This document shows, in pieces, positions 36,654-46,463 of a DNA stretch of 64,000 nucleotides. Position numbers and translations under genes: made by a program. Origin of the DNA: Rhodopseudomonas_A palustris_F (GTDB lineage Bacteria > Pseudomonadota > Alphaproteobacteria > Rhizobiales > Xanthobacteraceae); contig NC_007925.1 in the NCBI RefSeq assembly GCF_000013745.1, positions 2,666,001 through 2,730,000 on the forward strand, in the 5' to 3' direction. The notes beneath the pieces were generated by a model. That model made no database searches. It was not told the DNA's origin and saw only the letters and a program-made list of their open reading frames with translations. Position 1 is the first letter of the stretch; the number at the start of each line of letters is the position of its first letter.

Positions 36654-38072
36654 ATGTCCGACACCTCCTTCGACGTCATCATCATCGGCTCCGGCCCCGG
36701 CGGCTATGTGGCGGCGATCCGCGCCGCGCAGCTCGGCCTCAAGACCGCGATCGTGGAGAAATCCTATCTCGGCGGCATCTGCCTGAACTGGGGCTGCATC
36801 CCGACTAAGGCGCTCTTACGCTCGGCGGAAATCTATCACTACATGCAGCACGCCAAGGACTTTGGGCTGTCGGCGGACAATATCAGCTACGATCCGAAGG
36901 CCGTGGTGCAGCGCTCGCGCGGCGTCTCCAAGCGGCTCGCCGACGGCGTCGGCTTCCTGATGAAGAAGAACAAGATTTCGATCATCTGGGGTGCCGCGAC
37001 CATCGACGCGCCCGGCAAGATCACCGTGAAGGCCGCGAAGTCTGAGCCGCCGAAGGGCGCGCTGGGCGAGGGCGCCTATCAGGCCAAGCACATCATCATC
37101 GCCACCGGCGCGCGGCCGCGTGTGCTGCCCGGGCTCGAGCCCGACAAGAAGCTGGTCTGGACCTATTTCGAGGCGATGGTGCCGGACGCCATTCCGAAAT
37201 CGCTGCTGGTGGTCGGCTCCGGCGCGATCGGCATCGAATTCGCGTCATTCTTCCACACCATGGGCAGCAAAGTCACCGTGGTCGAGGTGCTGCCGCAGGT
37301 GCTTCCGGTCGAGGACGCCGAGATCGCAGGTCTCGCCCGCAAACGCTTCGAGAAGCAGGGCATCAAGATCTTGACCGGCACCAAGGTCAGCAAGTTGGAG
37401 AAGAAGGCCGACAGCGTCATCGCCACCATCGACGACGGCAAAACCACCGAGGCGATCGAGTTCGACCGGGTGATCTCGGCGGTGGGCGTGGTCGGCAATA
37501 TCGAAAACCTCGGGCTGGAAAAGCTCGGGGTAAAGACCGAGCGCGGCTGCGTGGTGATCGACGGCTATGGCAAGACCAACATCCCCGGCATCTATGCGAT
37601 CGGCGACGTCGCAGGTCCGCCGATGCTGGCGCACAAGGCCGAGCATGAGGGCGTGATCTGCGTCGAGGCGATCAAGGGCCTGCACCCGCATCCGATGGAC
37701 AAGCTGCTGATTCCCGGCTGCACCTATTGCAATCCGCAGATCGCCTCGGTCGGGCTCACCGAGGCCAAGGCGAAGGAGGGCGGCCGCGAGATCCGGGTCG
37801 GCCGCTTCCCGTTCGCCGGCAACGGCAAGGCGATCGCGCTCGGCGAGGACCAGGGCCTGGTCAAGGTGATCTTCGACAAGACCACCGGCCAGCTGCTCGG
37901 CGCGCATATGATCGGCGCCGAGGTCACCGAGCTGATCCAGGGCTATGTGGTGGCGATGAATCTCGAAACCACCGAGGCCGAGTTGATGCACACCGTCTTC
38001 CCGCATCCGACGCTGTCGGAGATGATGAAGGAAGCCGTGCTCGACGCCTACGGCCAGGTGCTGAACGCCTGA
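36654..38072 (+). CDS. lpdA: Dihydrolipoamide dehydrogenase (E3)
   Basis: E3 reoxidises the lipoyl groups of the dehydrogenase complexes with FAD and NAD+. The 472-residue protein has the FAD motif IIGSGPGGYVAAIRAAQLG, the redox disulfide GGICLNWGCIPTKAL (cysteines near 43 and 48), the NAD motif VVGSGAIGIEFASFF, and the C-terminal HPHPTLSEMMKEA with the active-site histidine and glutamate pair. It follows pdhC by 109 bases. Confidence 0.97.
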   Translation: MSDTSFDVIIIGSGPGGYVAAIRAAQLGLKTAIVEKSYLGGICLNWGCIPTKALLRSAEIYHYMQHAKDFGLSADNISYDPKAVVQRSRGVSKRLADGVGFLMKKNKISIIWGAATIDAPGKITVKAAKSEPPKGALGEGAYQAKHIIIATGARPRVLPGLEPDKKLVWTYFEAMVPDAIPKSLLVVGSGAIGIEFASFFHTMGSKVTVVEVLPQVLPVEDAEIAGLARKRFEKQGIKILTGTKVSKLEKKADSVIATIDDGKTTEAIEFDRVISAVGVVGNIENLGLEKLGVKTERGCVVIDGYGKTNIPGIYAIGDVAGPPMLAHKAEHEGVICVEAIKGLHPHPMDKLLIPGCTYCNPQIASVGLTEAKAKEGGREIRVGRFPFAGNGKAIALGEDQGLVKVIFDKTTGQLLGAHMIGAEVTELIQGYVVAMNLETTEAELMHTVFPHPTLSEMMKEAVLDAYGQVLNA

Positions 38073-38269
38073 GCCAGCAGCGCGCGTGTCCGGCCGTGAC
38101 AGGCGCTGATGATGGTGGCCGGCGAGCAACGAATGTTGCTTCGCCGCCACAGTTCCTTAAGATTTAACCCTGACCGCAGGTGCTCCTTGCCTGCGCCGCT
38201 ATTTAGCCACACCCCTCCACGAAATCATTTCCGGTAGAGCAAATTGGCCGCTCGTGTTGCGAAGGCGAT

Positions 38270-38290
38270 GGAAAACCTCTCGGGTTTTCC
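38270..38290 (+). promoter_or_regulatory. Hairpin in the ilvD leader
   Basis: GGAAAACC and GGTTTTCC pair around TCTCG, 37 bases before the ilvD start. It could be a leader hairpin such as an attenuator, but no leader peptide rich in branched-chain codons and no T-run are evident. The rest of the 254-base gap between lpdA and ilvD shows no gene. Confidence 0.35.
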
Positions 38291-38326
38291 GGGCTGACAA
38301 CAACAAATGGCCGAGGAAACAGATTC

Positions 38327-40051
38327 GTGGACGCCAACTCCAACATCAAGGCGAGGTTGCCCAGCCGTCACGTGACGGAAGGCCCGGAGCGTGCGCCGCA
38401 CCGCTCCTACCTCTATGCGATGGGGTTGACCACGCAGCAGATCCACCAGCCGTTCGTCGGCGTGGCATCGTGCTGGAATGAAGCCGCGCCCTGCAACATC
38501 TCGCTGATGCGCCAGGCCCAGGCGGTGAAGAAGGGCGTCGCCGCCGCGGGTGGTACGCCACGCGAATTCTGCACCATCACCGTCACCGACGGCATCGCCA
38601 TGGGCCATGACGGCATGCGCTCGTCGCTGCCGTCGCGCGAATGCATCGCCGACTCGGTCGAGCTGACCATCCGCGGCCACTCCTACGACGCGCTGGTCGG
38701 GCTTGCCGGCTGCGACAAGTCGCTGCCCGGAATGATGATGGCGATGGTCCGGCTCAACGTGCCGTCGATCTTCATCTATGGCGGCTCGATCCTGCCCGGC
38801 ACCTTCCGCGGCCAGCAGGTCACCGTGCAGGACATGTTCGAGGCGGTCGGCAAGCATTCGGTCGGCGCGATGTCGGACGCCGACCTCGACGAAATCGAAC
38901 GGGTGGCGTGCCCCTCGGCCGGCGCCTGCGGCGCCCAGTTCACCGCCAACACCATGGCGACGGTGTCGGAGGCGATCGGCCTGGCGCTGCCTTATTCGGC
39001 CGGAGCACCTGCGCCCTATGAGATCCGCGACGCCTTCTGCATGACCGCCGGCGAGCAGATCATGACGCTGATCGCCAAGAATATCCGGCCGCGCGACATC
39101 GTCACCTTGAAGGCGCTGCAGAACGCCGCGGCGGTGGTGGCGGCCTCCGGCGGCTCGACCAATGCGGCGCTGCACCTGCCGGCGATCGCGCATGAATGCG
39201 GCATCAAATTCGACCTGTTCGACGTCGCCGAAATCTTCAAAAAGACACCCTATGTCGCGGATTTGAAACCCGGCGGCCGTTATGTCGCCAAAGACATGTA
39301 CGAAGTTGGTGGCATACCGCTTCTGATGAAAACATTGCTCGATCATGGCTACCTGCACGGCGACTGCCTGACGGTCACCGGCCGGACGATTGCGGAAAAT
39401 TTGGCAACCGTGAAATGGAATCCCGACCAGGACGTGGTGCGCGCAGCGGATAACCCGATCACCGTGACCGGTGGGGTGGTCGGGCTGCAAGGCAACCTCG
39501 CCCCCGAGGGGGCGATCGTGAAGGTCGCCGGGATGTCCAACTTGAAATTCTCCGGCCCGGCGCGCTGCTTCGATCGCGAAGAGGACGCCTTCGAGGCGGT
39601 GCAGCACAAGACCTATCGCGAAGGCGAAGTGATCGTGATCCGCTACGAAGGGCCGCGCGGCGGCCCCGGCATGCGCGAGATGCTGTCGACCACCGCGGCG
39701 CTGACCGGGCAGGGCATGGGCGGCAAGATCGCGCTGATCACCGACGGCCGGTTCTCCGGCGCCACCCGCGGCTTCTGCATCGGCCATGTCGGACCGGAAG
39801 CCGCGCTCGGCGGCCCGATCGCGCTGTTGCAGGACGGCGACATCATCGAGATCGACGCGGTGGCCGGCACGCTTAACGTAAAATTGACCGAAGCCGAACT
39901 CTCCGCGCGCAAGACCAATTGGCAGCCGCGTGAGACCAACCATTCGTCAGGCGCGTTGTGGAAGTATGCCCAACAGGTCGGCCCCGCGCTCGGTGGCGCG
40001 GTGACCCATCCGGGTGGTTCGCACGAGAAACAGTGTTATGCGGATGTTTAA
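38327..40051 (+). CDS. ilvD: Dihydroxy-acid dehydratase
   Basis: IlvD dehydrates dihydroxyacids in valine, leucine and isoleucine synthesis using an Fe-S cluster. The 574-residue protein has the cluster and family motifs GCDKSLPGMMMAM and CPSAGACGAQFTANTM, and the C-terminal TDGRFSGATRGFCIGHVGPEAA. GTG start with GAGGAAA eight bases upstream. The stop codon overlaps the start of the next gene by 14 bases. Confidence 0.96.
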   Translation: MDANSNIKARLPSRHVTEGPERAPHRSYLYAMGLTTQQIHQPFVGVASCWNEAAPCNISLMRQAQAVKKGVAAAGGTPREFCTITVTDGIAMGHDGMRSSLPSRECIADSVELTIRGHSYDALVGLAGCDKSLPGMMMAMVRLNVPSIFIYGGSILPGTFRGQQVTVQDMFEAVGKHSVGAMSDADLDEIERVACPSAGACGAQFTANTMATVSEAIGLALPYSAGAPAPYEIRDAFCMTAGEQIMTLIAKNIRPRDIVTLKALQNAAAVVAASGGSTNAALHLPAIAHECGIKFDLFDVAEIFKKTPYVADLKPGGRYVAKDMYEVGGIPLLMKTLLDHGYLHGDCLTVTGRTIAENLATVKWNPDQDVVRAADNPITVTGGVVGLQGNLAPEGAIVKVAGMSNLKFSGPARCFDREEDAFEAVQHKTYREGEVIVIRYEGPRGGPGMREMLSTTAALTGQGMGGKIALITDGRFSGATRGFCIGHVGPEAALGGPIALLQDGDIIEIDAVAGTLNVKLTEAELSARKTNWQPRETNHSSGALWKYAQQVGPALGGAVTHPGGSHEKQCYADV

Positions 40052-40847
40052 GCGTAGCTTTTCAGTGGTGATGGTGCTCGGCGCTCTGGCGGCGGCACCG
40101 GCGTTGGCCTTCGAGGGCACGCCGGTCGCTGGCGACGAAACCGCCATTCCGGTGGCGGCGGCGCAGCCCGGCACGGTGGCGACGATCAAGAAGGCTGCGC
40201 CGCCGATCACCTCGCTGACCGCGCTGCAATATGCCGCCGAGGGTGGTCACCCGGTGGCGCAATGGAAACTCGGCCGGATGTACGCGATCGGCGACGGCGT
40301 TGCCCAGGACGACGTGGTGGCGTTCGAGTACTTCAGCCGAATCGCCAACGCCCATGCCGAGGACAGCCCGTCGGCGCCGCAGGCGGCGATCGTCGCCAAC
40401 GCCTTCGTGGCGCTCGGGCGTTACTATCTCGGCGGCATCCCGAACTCCAAGATCAAGGCCGACGCCGAGCGGGCGCGGGAAATGTTCTCCTACGCGGCGT
40501 CGTATTTCGGCAATGCCGACGCGCAATATGACCTGGCCCGGCTGTATCTCAACGGCGTCGGCACGCCGCGCGATTCGCGCTACGGCGCGCGCTGGCTCGG
40601 CCTCGCCGCGCAGAAGGGCCAGCACCAGGCCCAGGCGCTGCTCGGCCAGATGCTGTTCAACGGCGAGCAATTGCCGAAGCAGGCGGCGCGCGGCCTGATG
40701 TGGCTGACGCTGGCCCGCGACGCGGCGGCGCCCGACGAAACCTGGATCAAGGACAGCTACAACAAGGCGATCACCAAGGCCTCCGAAGACGACCGCGCCA
40801 TGGCGCTGCAGATGCTCGAGCACTGGGTCCAAGGCCGCAAGGACTGA
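40038..40847 (+). CDS. Sel1/TPR-repeat exported protein
   Basis: A 269-residue protein with a signal peptide (about 1-24, MFKRSFSVVMVLGALAAAPALA) and several Sel1-like repeats: AAEGGHPVAQWKLGRMYAIGDGVAQDD, AASYFGNADAQYDLARLYLNGVG and AAQKGQHQAQALLGQMLFNGE. Such repeats form protein-binding solenoids in the periplasm. It overlaps ilvD by 14 bases in another frame; ATG 40044 is an alternative start. Whether it belongs to ilvD function or is just adjacent is unknown. Confidence 0.8.
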   Translation: MRMFKRSFSVVMVLGALAAAPALAFEGTPVAGDETAIPVAAAQPGTVATIKKAAPPITSLTALQYAAEGGHPVAQWKLGRMYAIGDGVAQDDVVAFEYFSRIANAHAEDSPSAPQAAIVANAFVALGRYYLGGIPNSKIKADAERAREMFSYAASYFGNADAQYDLARLYLNGVGTPRDSRYGARWLGLAAQKGQHQAQALLGQMLFNGEQLPKQAARGLMWLTLARDAAAPDETWIKDSYNKAITKASEDDRAMALQMLEHWVQGRKD

Positions 40848-40920
40848 GCTGCTTTTCGACGCGCACGCGCGGCATCTCTTGTACTGAACTTATCGACGCT
40901 TTTGCTTGACCTAATTGTGA

Positions 40921-41060
40921 CGTGTCCCGGGCGAGATGCGGCACGCAGTGCCGCTTCGCAGAACCGGGACCGTTCGATCGGGATTCTCTCAACCGCCTCG
41001 TTCCGTAACGGCCCCGGCTCACATCCCAGCGCGCGGCGCGCTGCGCTGTGTCCGGGGCAC
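40921..41060. repeat. Dispersed intergenic repeat, type B, inverted copy
   Basis: The element opens with CGTGTCCCGGGCGAG and closes with CTGTGTCCGGGGCAC, the reverse orientation of the copy at 28315-28451. Shared blocks include AACCGGGACCGTTC and TCCGTAACGGCCCCGG. It and the type C repeat fill most of the 394-base gene-free gap between the Sel1-repeat gene and xthA. Confidence 0.65.
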
Positions 41061-41084
41061 GCAGAACGAGGCCGCCGCGAAGCC

Positions 41085-41194
41085 GTCACCCTGAGGCGGC
41101 GAGCGCAGCGAGCCCTCGAAGGGCGACGGCGGTCAGTTGTGCTCGCGGCCCATCCTTCGAGGCCCTCGCGTTGCTCGGGCACCTCAGGATGACG
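41085..41194. repeat. Dispersed intergenic repeat, type C (GTCATCCTGAGG type)
   Basis: GTCACCCTGAGG at the left and CCTCAGGATGAC at the right are inverted ends. The inner part has two further inverted blocks, CCCTCGAAGGGCG and CATCCTTCGAGGCCCTCG. A second copy lies at 61681-61819. Such elements are known in Bradyrhizobium-like genomes as short intergenic palindromes; the match is by eye. Confidence 0.7.
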
Positions 41195-41241
41195 TCGTGC
41201 TTGGGGCGTTAGGCGGTTGGGTCGTCAGGTCGCTTGCGGCC

Positions 41242-42045
41242 TCACGCCGCCGCAAGATCGAGGTCAATCCACACCGGCACGTGATCGGAGGGTTTTTCCC
41301 AACTGCGGACGTGCTTATCGATACCGACGCCGGTGAGCCGATCGGCGGCCTGCGGCGACAGCAGCAGGTGGTCGATGCGGATGCCCCAGTTCTTCTGCCA
41401 GGCGCCGGCCTGATAGTCCCAGAACGTGTATTGCGAGGGGGCGTCGGTGACGGCGCGCAGCGCGTCGCTGAGGCCGAGCCCGAGCAGCGCCTGGAAACTC
41501 TCGCGGGTCTGCGGCTTGAACAGCGCGTCGCCCACCCAGGCGGCCGGATTGTAGACGTCGCCGGGCGCCGGGATGACGTTGAAATCGCCCGCCAGAATCA
41601 GCGGCTCCTCGGTCTTCAGCCGCTCCTTCGCGTAGTCAAGAAGCCGCGACATCCATTTGAGCTTGTAGGCGTATTTCTCGGTCTCCGGCGGGTTGCCGTT
41701 GGGCAGATAGAGGCAGGCGACGCGCACCACGCCGCTCTTCAGCGACACCACGCCTTCGATGAAGCGGGCGTGCAGGTCGTCGTCGTCGCCGGCCAGCCGC
41801 GGGGTGGCTTCTTCCAGCGGATATTTCGACAACAGCGCCACGCCGTTGAAGGTCTTCTGGCCGTGCGTCACCACGTTGTAGCCCAGCGCTTCGATGGCTT
41901 CGCGCGGGAACGCCTCGTCGACGCATTTGATCTCCTGCAGGCAGACGATGTCGGGCGCGCAGTCCTTCAGCCAGACCAGCAGATGGTCGAGCCGTTGCCG
42001 CACAGAATTCACGTTCCAAGTTGCGATGCGCATCGGGACTTTCAT
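41242..42045 (-). CDS. xthA: Exodeoxyribonuclease III
   Basis: XthA cuts abasic sites and removes 3' blocks in base excision repair. The 267-residue protein shows the expected motifs: RIATWNVNSVRQRLDHLL, IVCLQEIKCVDEAFP (catalytic glutamate), LAGDFNVIPAPGDV and the terminal SDHVPVWIDL (aspartate-histidine). Two starts are possible, ATG 42045 and ATG 42033; the latter begins the canonical MRIATWNVNS. It is divergent from the RND efflux pair. Confidence 0.95.
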   Translation of the reverse strand: MKVPMRIATWNVNSVRQRLDHLLVWLKDCAPDIVCLQEIKCVDEAFPREAIEALGYNVVTHGQKTFNGVALLSKYPLEEATPRLAGDDDDLHARFIEGVVSLKSGVVRVACLYLPNGNPPETEKYAYKLKWMSRLLDYAKERLKTEEPLILAGDFNVIPAPGDVYNPAAWVGDALFKPQTRESFQALLGLGLSDALRAVTDAPSQYTFWDYQAGAWQKNWGIRIDHLLLSPQAADRLTGVGIDKHVRSWEKPSDHVPVWIDLDLAAA

Positions 42046-42188
42046 TACCGCAAATTTAGCCGCAGTGGCATACCATGGGCCGGTGCCCTGTGATAAGTCA
42101 TTGTTTCAAGCGCAAAAGTCGCTTGGCGCGGCGAGGCCAAGGGAATCAGAGGTCGCGGTCCAAGGTGGACCGGACCACGCAGGATGTC

Positions 42189-43319
42189 ATGAACAAGCGT
42201 AATCGGATCGTCGTCGCAGCTCTGCTCGGCATCGTCGTGGTCGGCTCCTATCTGACGCGGTCGTCCTGGCTGGCGGCCAGCGTCAATGCCCAGGCGCCGC
42301 AACGCGCCCGGGTGGTGGCGGTCGAACTCGCCCGCGCCGAACGTCGACAAGTGCCGATCGACGTCGACGCCATCGGCATGGTGACGCCGATTTCCAGCGT
42401 GGCGCTGAAATCGCGGTTAGAGACCACCATCGTGGCGGTGCATTTCCAGGACGGCGCCAGGGTCGAAGAGGGCCAGCTGCTGTTCACGTTGGATTCACGG
42501 CAGCTCGACGCCCAGATCGAGCAGGCCGAAGGCAATCTGGCGCGCGACCGCGCGCAGCTCGCCGGCGCCGACCGCGACCTCAAGCGCTATGGCGAGCTGA
42601 TCGGCAAGGGCGCCACCACCCAGGTCAACCTCGATAACGCCAAGACCCAGTCCGACATCCTCAAAGGCACCATCCAGGCCGACCAGTCGGCGCTGGACAA
42701 TCTGCAGGTCCAAAAAAGCTTCACCACGATCCGCGCGCCGTTCGCCGGCCGCATCAGCGCCGCCAACGTCAAGATCGGCAATTTCGTCCGGCCGGCCGAC
42801 ACCGTGCCGCTCGCCACCATCAACCAGATGGCGCCGGTCTACGTCTCGTTCGCGGTTCCGCAGCGGGTGCTGGCCGATCTGCGCGACGCCATCGCCGCCG
42901 ACACCACCAAGCTCATCGCGACCATTCCGGGCAGCGGGCGCTCCGAGACCGGCAAGGTGGCGATGGTGGAGAATGCGGTGGATTCCACCACCGGCATGGT
43001 CACGGTCCGCGGCATCATGGACAACGGCAACGAGACGCTGTGGCCGGGCACGCTGGTCACCACCAAGCTGATCGTGCGCAGCGAGACCGCGGTGGTGGTG
43101 CCGACCGTGGCGGTGCAGCGCAGCCAGACCGGCAATTTCGTGTTCGTGGTCAAGGACGGCACCGCGCATGTGCAGCCGGTCAAGGTCGATCGCACCTCAC
43201 AAGGGCTGTCGGTGATCGCCGAGGGGCTCCGCGGCGGCGAAGAGGTGGTGACTGACGGTCAATTGCTGCTGTCGGACGGCACCAAGGTCGAGGCGCGCGC
43301 CCGCAAAGCCGGGGCCTGA
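42189..43319 (+). CDS. RND efflux membrane fusion protein
   Basis: A 376-residue periplasmic adaptor: a basic N-terminus and one membrane anchor (about 7-24), a lipoyl half-motif, a long alpha-hairpin (about 98-165, LDAQIEQAEGNLARDRAQLA), the second half-motif (TTIRAPFAGRISAANVKIGN) and beta-barrel and membrane-proximal domains. It bridges the inner-membrane pump encoded three bases downstream to an outer-membrane channel. No TolC-type gene is in the window. Start at 42189 follows AGGA. Confidence 0.93.
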   Translation: MNKRNRIVVAALLGIVVVGSYLTRSSWLAASVNAQAPQRARVVAVELARAERRQVPIDVDAIGMVTPISSVALKSRLETTIVAVHFQDGARVEEGQLLFTLDSRQLDAQIEQAEGNLARDRAQLAGADRDLKRYGELIGKGATTQVNLDNAKTQSDILKGTIQADQSALDNLQVQKSFTTIRAPFAGRISAANVKIGNFVRPADTVPLATINQMAPVYVSFAVPQRVLADLRDAIAADTTKLIATIPGSGRSETGKVAMVENAVDSTTGMVTVRGIMDNGNETLWPGTLVTTKLIVRSETAVVVPTVAVQRSQTGNFVFVVKDGTAHVQPVKVDRTSQGLSVIAEGLRGGEEVVTDGQLLLSDGTKVEARARKAGA

Positions 43320-43322
43320 GCC

Positions 43323-46300
43323 ATGACGCTCTCCGAAGTCTGCATCCGCCGCCCGGTGATGACGACGCTGATCACCGCGTCGATCATCGCCTTCGGCATT
43401 TTCGGCTTCCGGCTGCTGCCGGTCTCGGCGCTGCCCAAGGTCGACTTCCCCACCATCGCAGTGACCGCGACGCTGCCCGGCGCCAGCGCCGACACCATGG
43501 CGGCGTCGGTCGCCGGCGTGATCGAGCGGCAGCTCTCGACCATCGCCGGGATCTCGTCGATGTCGTCGAGTTCGTCGCAGGGCACCAGCGCGATCACCAT
43601 CCAGTTCGACCTCAACCGCAACATCGACGCCGCGGCGCTCGACGTGCAGACCGCGCTGACCATCGCGCAGCGCCGGCTGCCGATCGAGATGACGACGCCG
43701 CCGAGCTTCCGCAAGGTGAACCCGGCCGACTTTCCGGTGCTGTTCGTGTCGCTGAGTTCGGCGACGCTGCCGCTGTCCGCGGTCAACGAATATGGCGACA
43801 TCACCATCGGCCAGGCATTGTCGCAGGTGCCCGGCGTGGCGCAGGTGATGATCTTCGGCGCGCAGAAATTCGCCATCCGCGTGCAAGCCGATCCGGAAGC
43901 CGCGGCGGCTCGGGGGCTGTCGCTGGAAGACATCCGCACCGCGGTGGCGCGGGCCAATTCCTCGACCCCGGTCGGCACCCTGAACGGGCCGAAGCAGGAC
44001 ATCTCGCTGCAGGCCTCCGGCCAGATGGACAAGGCGGTCGACTATCGCCACATCGTGGTGGCGTGGCGCAACGGCTCGCCGGTCAAGCTCGACGAGGTGG
44101 CGCGGATCTACGACAGCGTCGAGAACGACAAGATCGCCACCTGGCTGAACGACACCCGCGCCATTGTGCTGGCGATCCAGAAACAGCCCGACGCCAATAC
44201 GGTGGCGGTGGTCGACGGCGTCCGCGCCAAGCTGCCGGGGCTGCGCGCGCAGATCCCGCCCTCGATCAACGTCAGCGTGATGATGGACCGTTCGGTATCG
44301 GTGCGCCAGGCGGTCGCCGACGTCGAGGAGACGCTGCTGATCGCCGTGGTGCTGGTGATCCTGGTGATCTTTTTGTTCCTGCGCTCGGCCTGGGCGACCT
44401 TCATCCCCGCGCTGGCGGTGCCGATCTCGCTGCTCGGCACCTGCGCGGTGATGTACATGCTGGACTTCTCCATCAACAACATGACGCTGCTGGCGCTGAC
44501 GCTGTCGGTCGGCTTCGTGGTCGACGACGCCATCGTGATGCTGGAGAACATCGTCCGCCACATCGAACACGGCATGCGGCCGTTCGAGGCGGCGCTGAAG
44601 GGCGCCCGCGAGATCGGCTTCACCATCATTTCGATCACCTTCTCGCTGATCGCGGTGTTCATCCCGGTGCTGCTGATGGGCGGCATCGTCGGCCGCGTGT
44701 TCCGCGAATTCGCCGTGACCATCGCCGCCGCGATCGTGGTGTCTGGCTTCGTGTCGCTGACGCTGACGCCGATGCTGTGCGCGCGGGTCTTGAAGGCGCA
44801 CGATCCCGCCAAGAAGGAGAACGTCGTCCTGCGGGTGTTCGAGGCGATGTTCGCCGCCTGGCTGCGCGGCTACGAATGGGCGCTCGACCACGTCTTGAAG
44901 CGCAAGGCGCTGATGCTGCTGGCAACGCTGGCGACGCTCGGCGGCACCGTCTATCTCTACATGATCGTGCCGAAGGGCTTCTTTCCGCAGGAGGACACCG
45001 GCTTTCTGACCGGCGTCACCGAGGCCGCCACCGACACCTCGTTCGAGGCGATGGCGGTGCGGCAGCAGGCGCTGGTCAAGATCCTGAAATCCGATCCGGC
45101 GGTCGACTACATCAACTCAACGGTCGGCTCCGGCGGCCCCAATCCGACCGGCAATTACGGCAGGCTGTTCATCGCGCTGAAGCCGCAGGGCGAGCGCGAG
45201 AGCGCGCCGGTGGTGATGGCGCGGCTGCGCGAGACCGCGATGCAGGTCCCTGGATTGCAGGCGTTCTTCCAGAGCATCCAGAATCTGAACATCGGCGGTC
45301 GGCCGTCGAAGAGTCAGTATCAATACGTCTTGCAGAGCGGCGATACCGAGGCGCTGTATCGGCTGGCGCCGGAGATGCGCGACAAGATCGCCAAGGTGCC
45401 GGGGCTCTTGGATGTCACCACCGACCTCTACATCAAGAATCCGCAGATGACGGTGGAGATCGACCGCGAGAAGGCCGCGGTCTACGGCATCACCGTCGAT
45501 CAGGTGCGCAACCAGCTCTACAACGCCTACGGCTCGCGCCAGGTCGGCACCATCTACATGCCGTCGAACGACTACCAGATCATCCTGGAAGCGCAGCCGC
45601 AGTTCCGGGTCGATCCGTCCGATCTGTCGAAGCTCTACATGAAGACGGCGAACAACCAGACCATTCCGATGGACGTGGTGGCGAAGCTGGTGCCGACGGT
45701 CGGGCCGCTGCAGATCAACCACCAGGGCCAGCAGCCGGCGGTGACGATCTCGTTCAACCTCGCGCCCGGCCATTCGCTGGGCTACGCGGTCGATGAAATC
45801 ACCAAGATCGAGGCGCAGTCCAATCTGCCGGTGACCATCGCCACCGGCTTCTCCGGCACCGCGCAGGTGTTTCAGGATAGCTTGCGCGGGCAGGGCGTGC
45901 TGATCCTGGCCGCGGTGTTCGCCGCCTTCGTGATCCTCGGGATTCTCTATGAGAGCTTCATCCACCCGATCACCATCATCTCCGGCCTGCCGTCGGCCGG
46001 CATCGGGGCGATCCTGACGCTGATGTTGTTCAACATGGAGTTGTCGGTGATCGCGATGATCGGCATCGTCATGCTGGTCGGCATCGTCAAGAAGAACGCC
46101 ATCATGATGGTCGACTTCGCGCTGGAGCGGCGGCGGTTCGGGTTGTCCGCCGAACAGGCGATCCGCGAGGCGGCGCTGCTGCGGTTTCGCCCGATCATGA
46201 TGACCACCTTCGCGGCGATCTTCGGCACGCTGCCGATCGCGCTGGGCGCCGGCGCCGGCGCCGAACTGCGCCAGCCGCTCGGCGTCGCGGTGGTCGGCGG

Positions 46301-46448
46301 GCTGTGCGTCTCGCAGCTGTTGACGCTGTTCATCACGCCGGTGATCTACATCTATCTCGACAAGTTCGACAGGAGGCTGAAGCGCAAGCTGGAGCCGCAG
46401 CTCGATGCGCTGAACGAGGACCGCCCGCGGATCGCGGCGGCGGAATAG
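43323..46448 (+). CDS. RND multidrug efflux permease
   Basis: The 1041-residue pump has the RND layout: TM1, a large periplasmic loop, TM2-7, a second large loop, TM8-12. The proton relay aspartates in TM4 are in FVVDDAIVMLENIVRH, and the TM10 region has IGIVMLVGIVKKNAIMMVDF. It resembles MdtB/AcrB-type hydrophobe-amphiphile exporters. It forms an operon with the adaptor upstream. Substrate range cannot be read from the sequence. Confidence 0.95.
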   Translation: MTLSEVCIRRPVMTTLITASIIAFGIFGFRLLPVSALPKVDFPTIAVTATLPGASADTMAASVAGVIERQLSTIAGISSMSSSSSQGTSAITIQFDLNRNIDAAALDVQTALTIAQRRLPIEMTTPPSFRKVNPADFPVLFVSLSSATLPLSAVNEYGDITIGQALSQVPGVAQVMIFGAQKFAIRVQADPEAAAARGLSLEDIRTAVARANSSTPVGTLNGPKQDISLQASGQMDKAVDYRHIVVAWRNGSPVKLDEVARIYDSVENDKIATWLNDTRAIVLAIQKQPDANTVAVVDGVRAKLPGLRAQIPPSINVSVMMDRSVSVRQAVADVEETLLIAVVLVILVIFLFLRSAWATFIPALAVPISLLGTCAVMYMLDFSINNMTLLALTLSVGFVVDDAIVMLENIVRHIEHGMRPFEAALKGAREIGFTIISITFSLIAVFIPVLLMGGIVGRVFREFAVTIAAAIVVSGFVSLTLTPMLCARVLKAHDPAKKENVVLRVFEAMFAAWLRGYEWALDHVLKRKALMLLATLATLGGTVYLYMIVPKGFFPQEDTGFLTGVTEAATDTSFEAMAVRQQALVKILKSDPAVDYINSTVGSGGPNPTGNYGRLFIALKPQGERESAPVVMARLRETAMQVPGLQAFFQSIQNLNIGGRPSKSQYQYVLQSGDTEALYRLAPEMRDKIAKVPGLLDVTTDLYIKNPQMTVEIDREKAAVYGITVDQVRNQLYNAYGSRQVGTIYMPSNDYQIILEAQPQFRVDPSDLSKLYMKTANNQTIPMDVVAKLVPTVGPLQINHQGQQPAVTISFNLAPGHSLGYAVDEITKIEAQSNLPVTIATGFSGTAQVFQDSLRGQGVLILAAVFAAFVILGILYESFIHPITIISGLPSAGIGAILTLMLFNMELSVIAMIGIVMLVGIVKKNAIMMVDFALERRRFGLSAEQAIREAALLRFRPIMMTTFAAIFGTLPIALGAGAGAELRQPLGVAVVGGLCVSQLLTLFITPVIYIYLDKFDRRLKRKLEPQLDALNEDRPRIAAAE

Positions 46449-46463
46449 GGGAGGCGCTCAGCG

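Noticed and set aside
43197..44891. A long open frame (over 500 residues) on the opposite strand of the RND permease gene
   Set aside because: Its protein is arginine-, histidine- and aspartate-rich low complexity and matches no family; it is a mirror of the GC-rich third codon positions of the RND gene.
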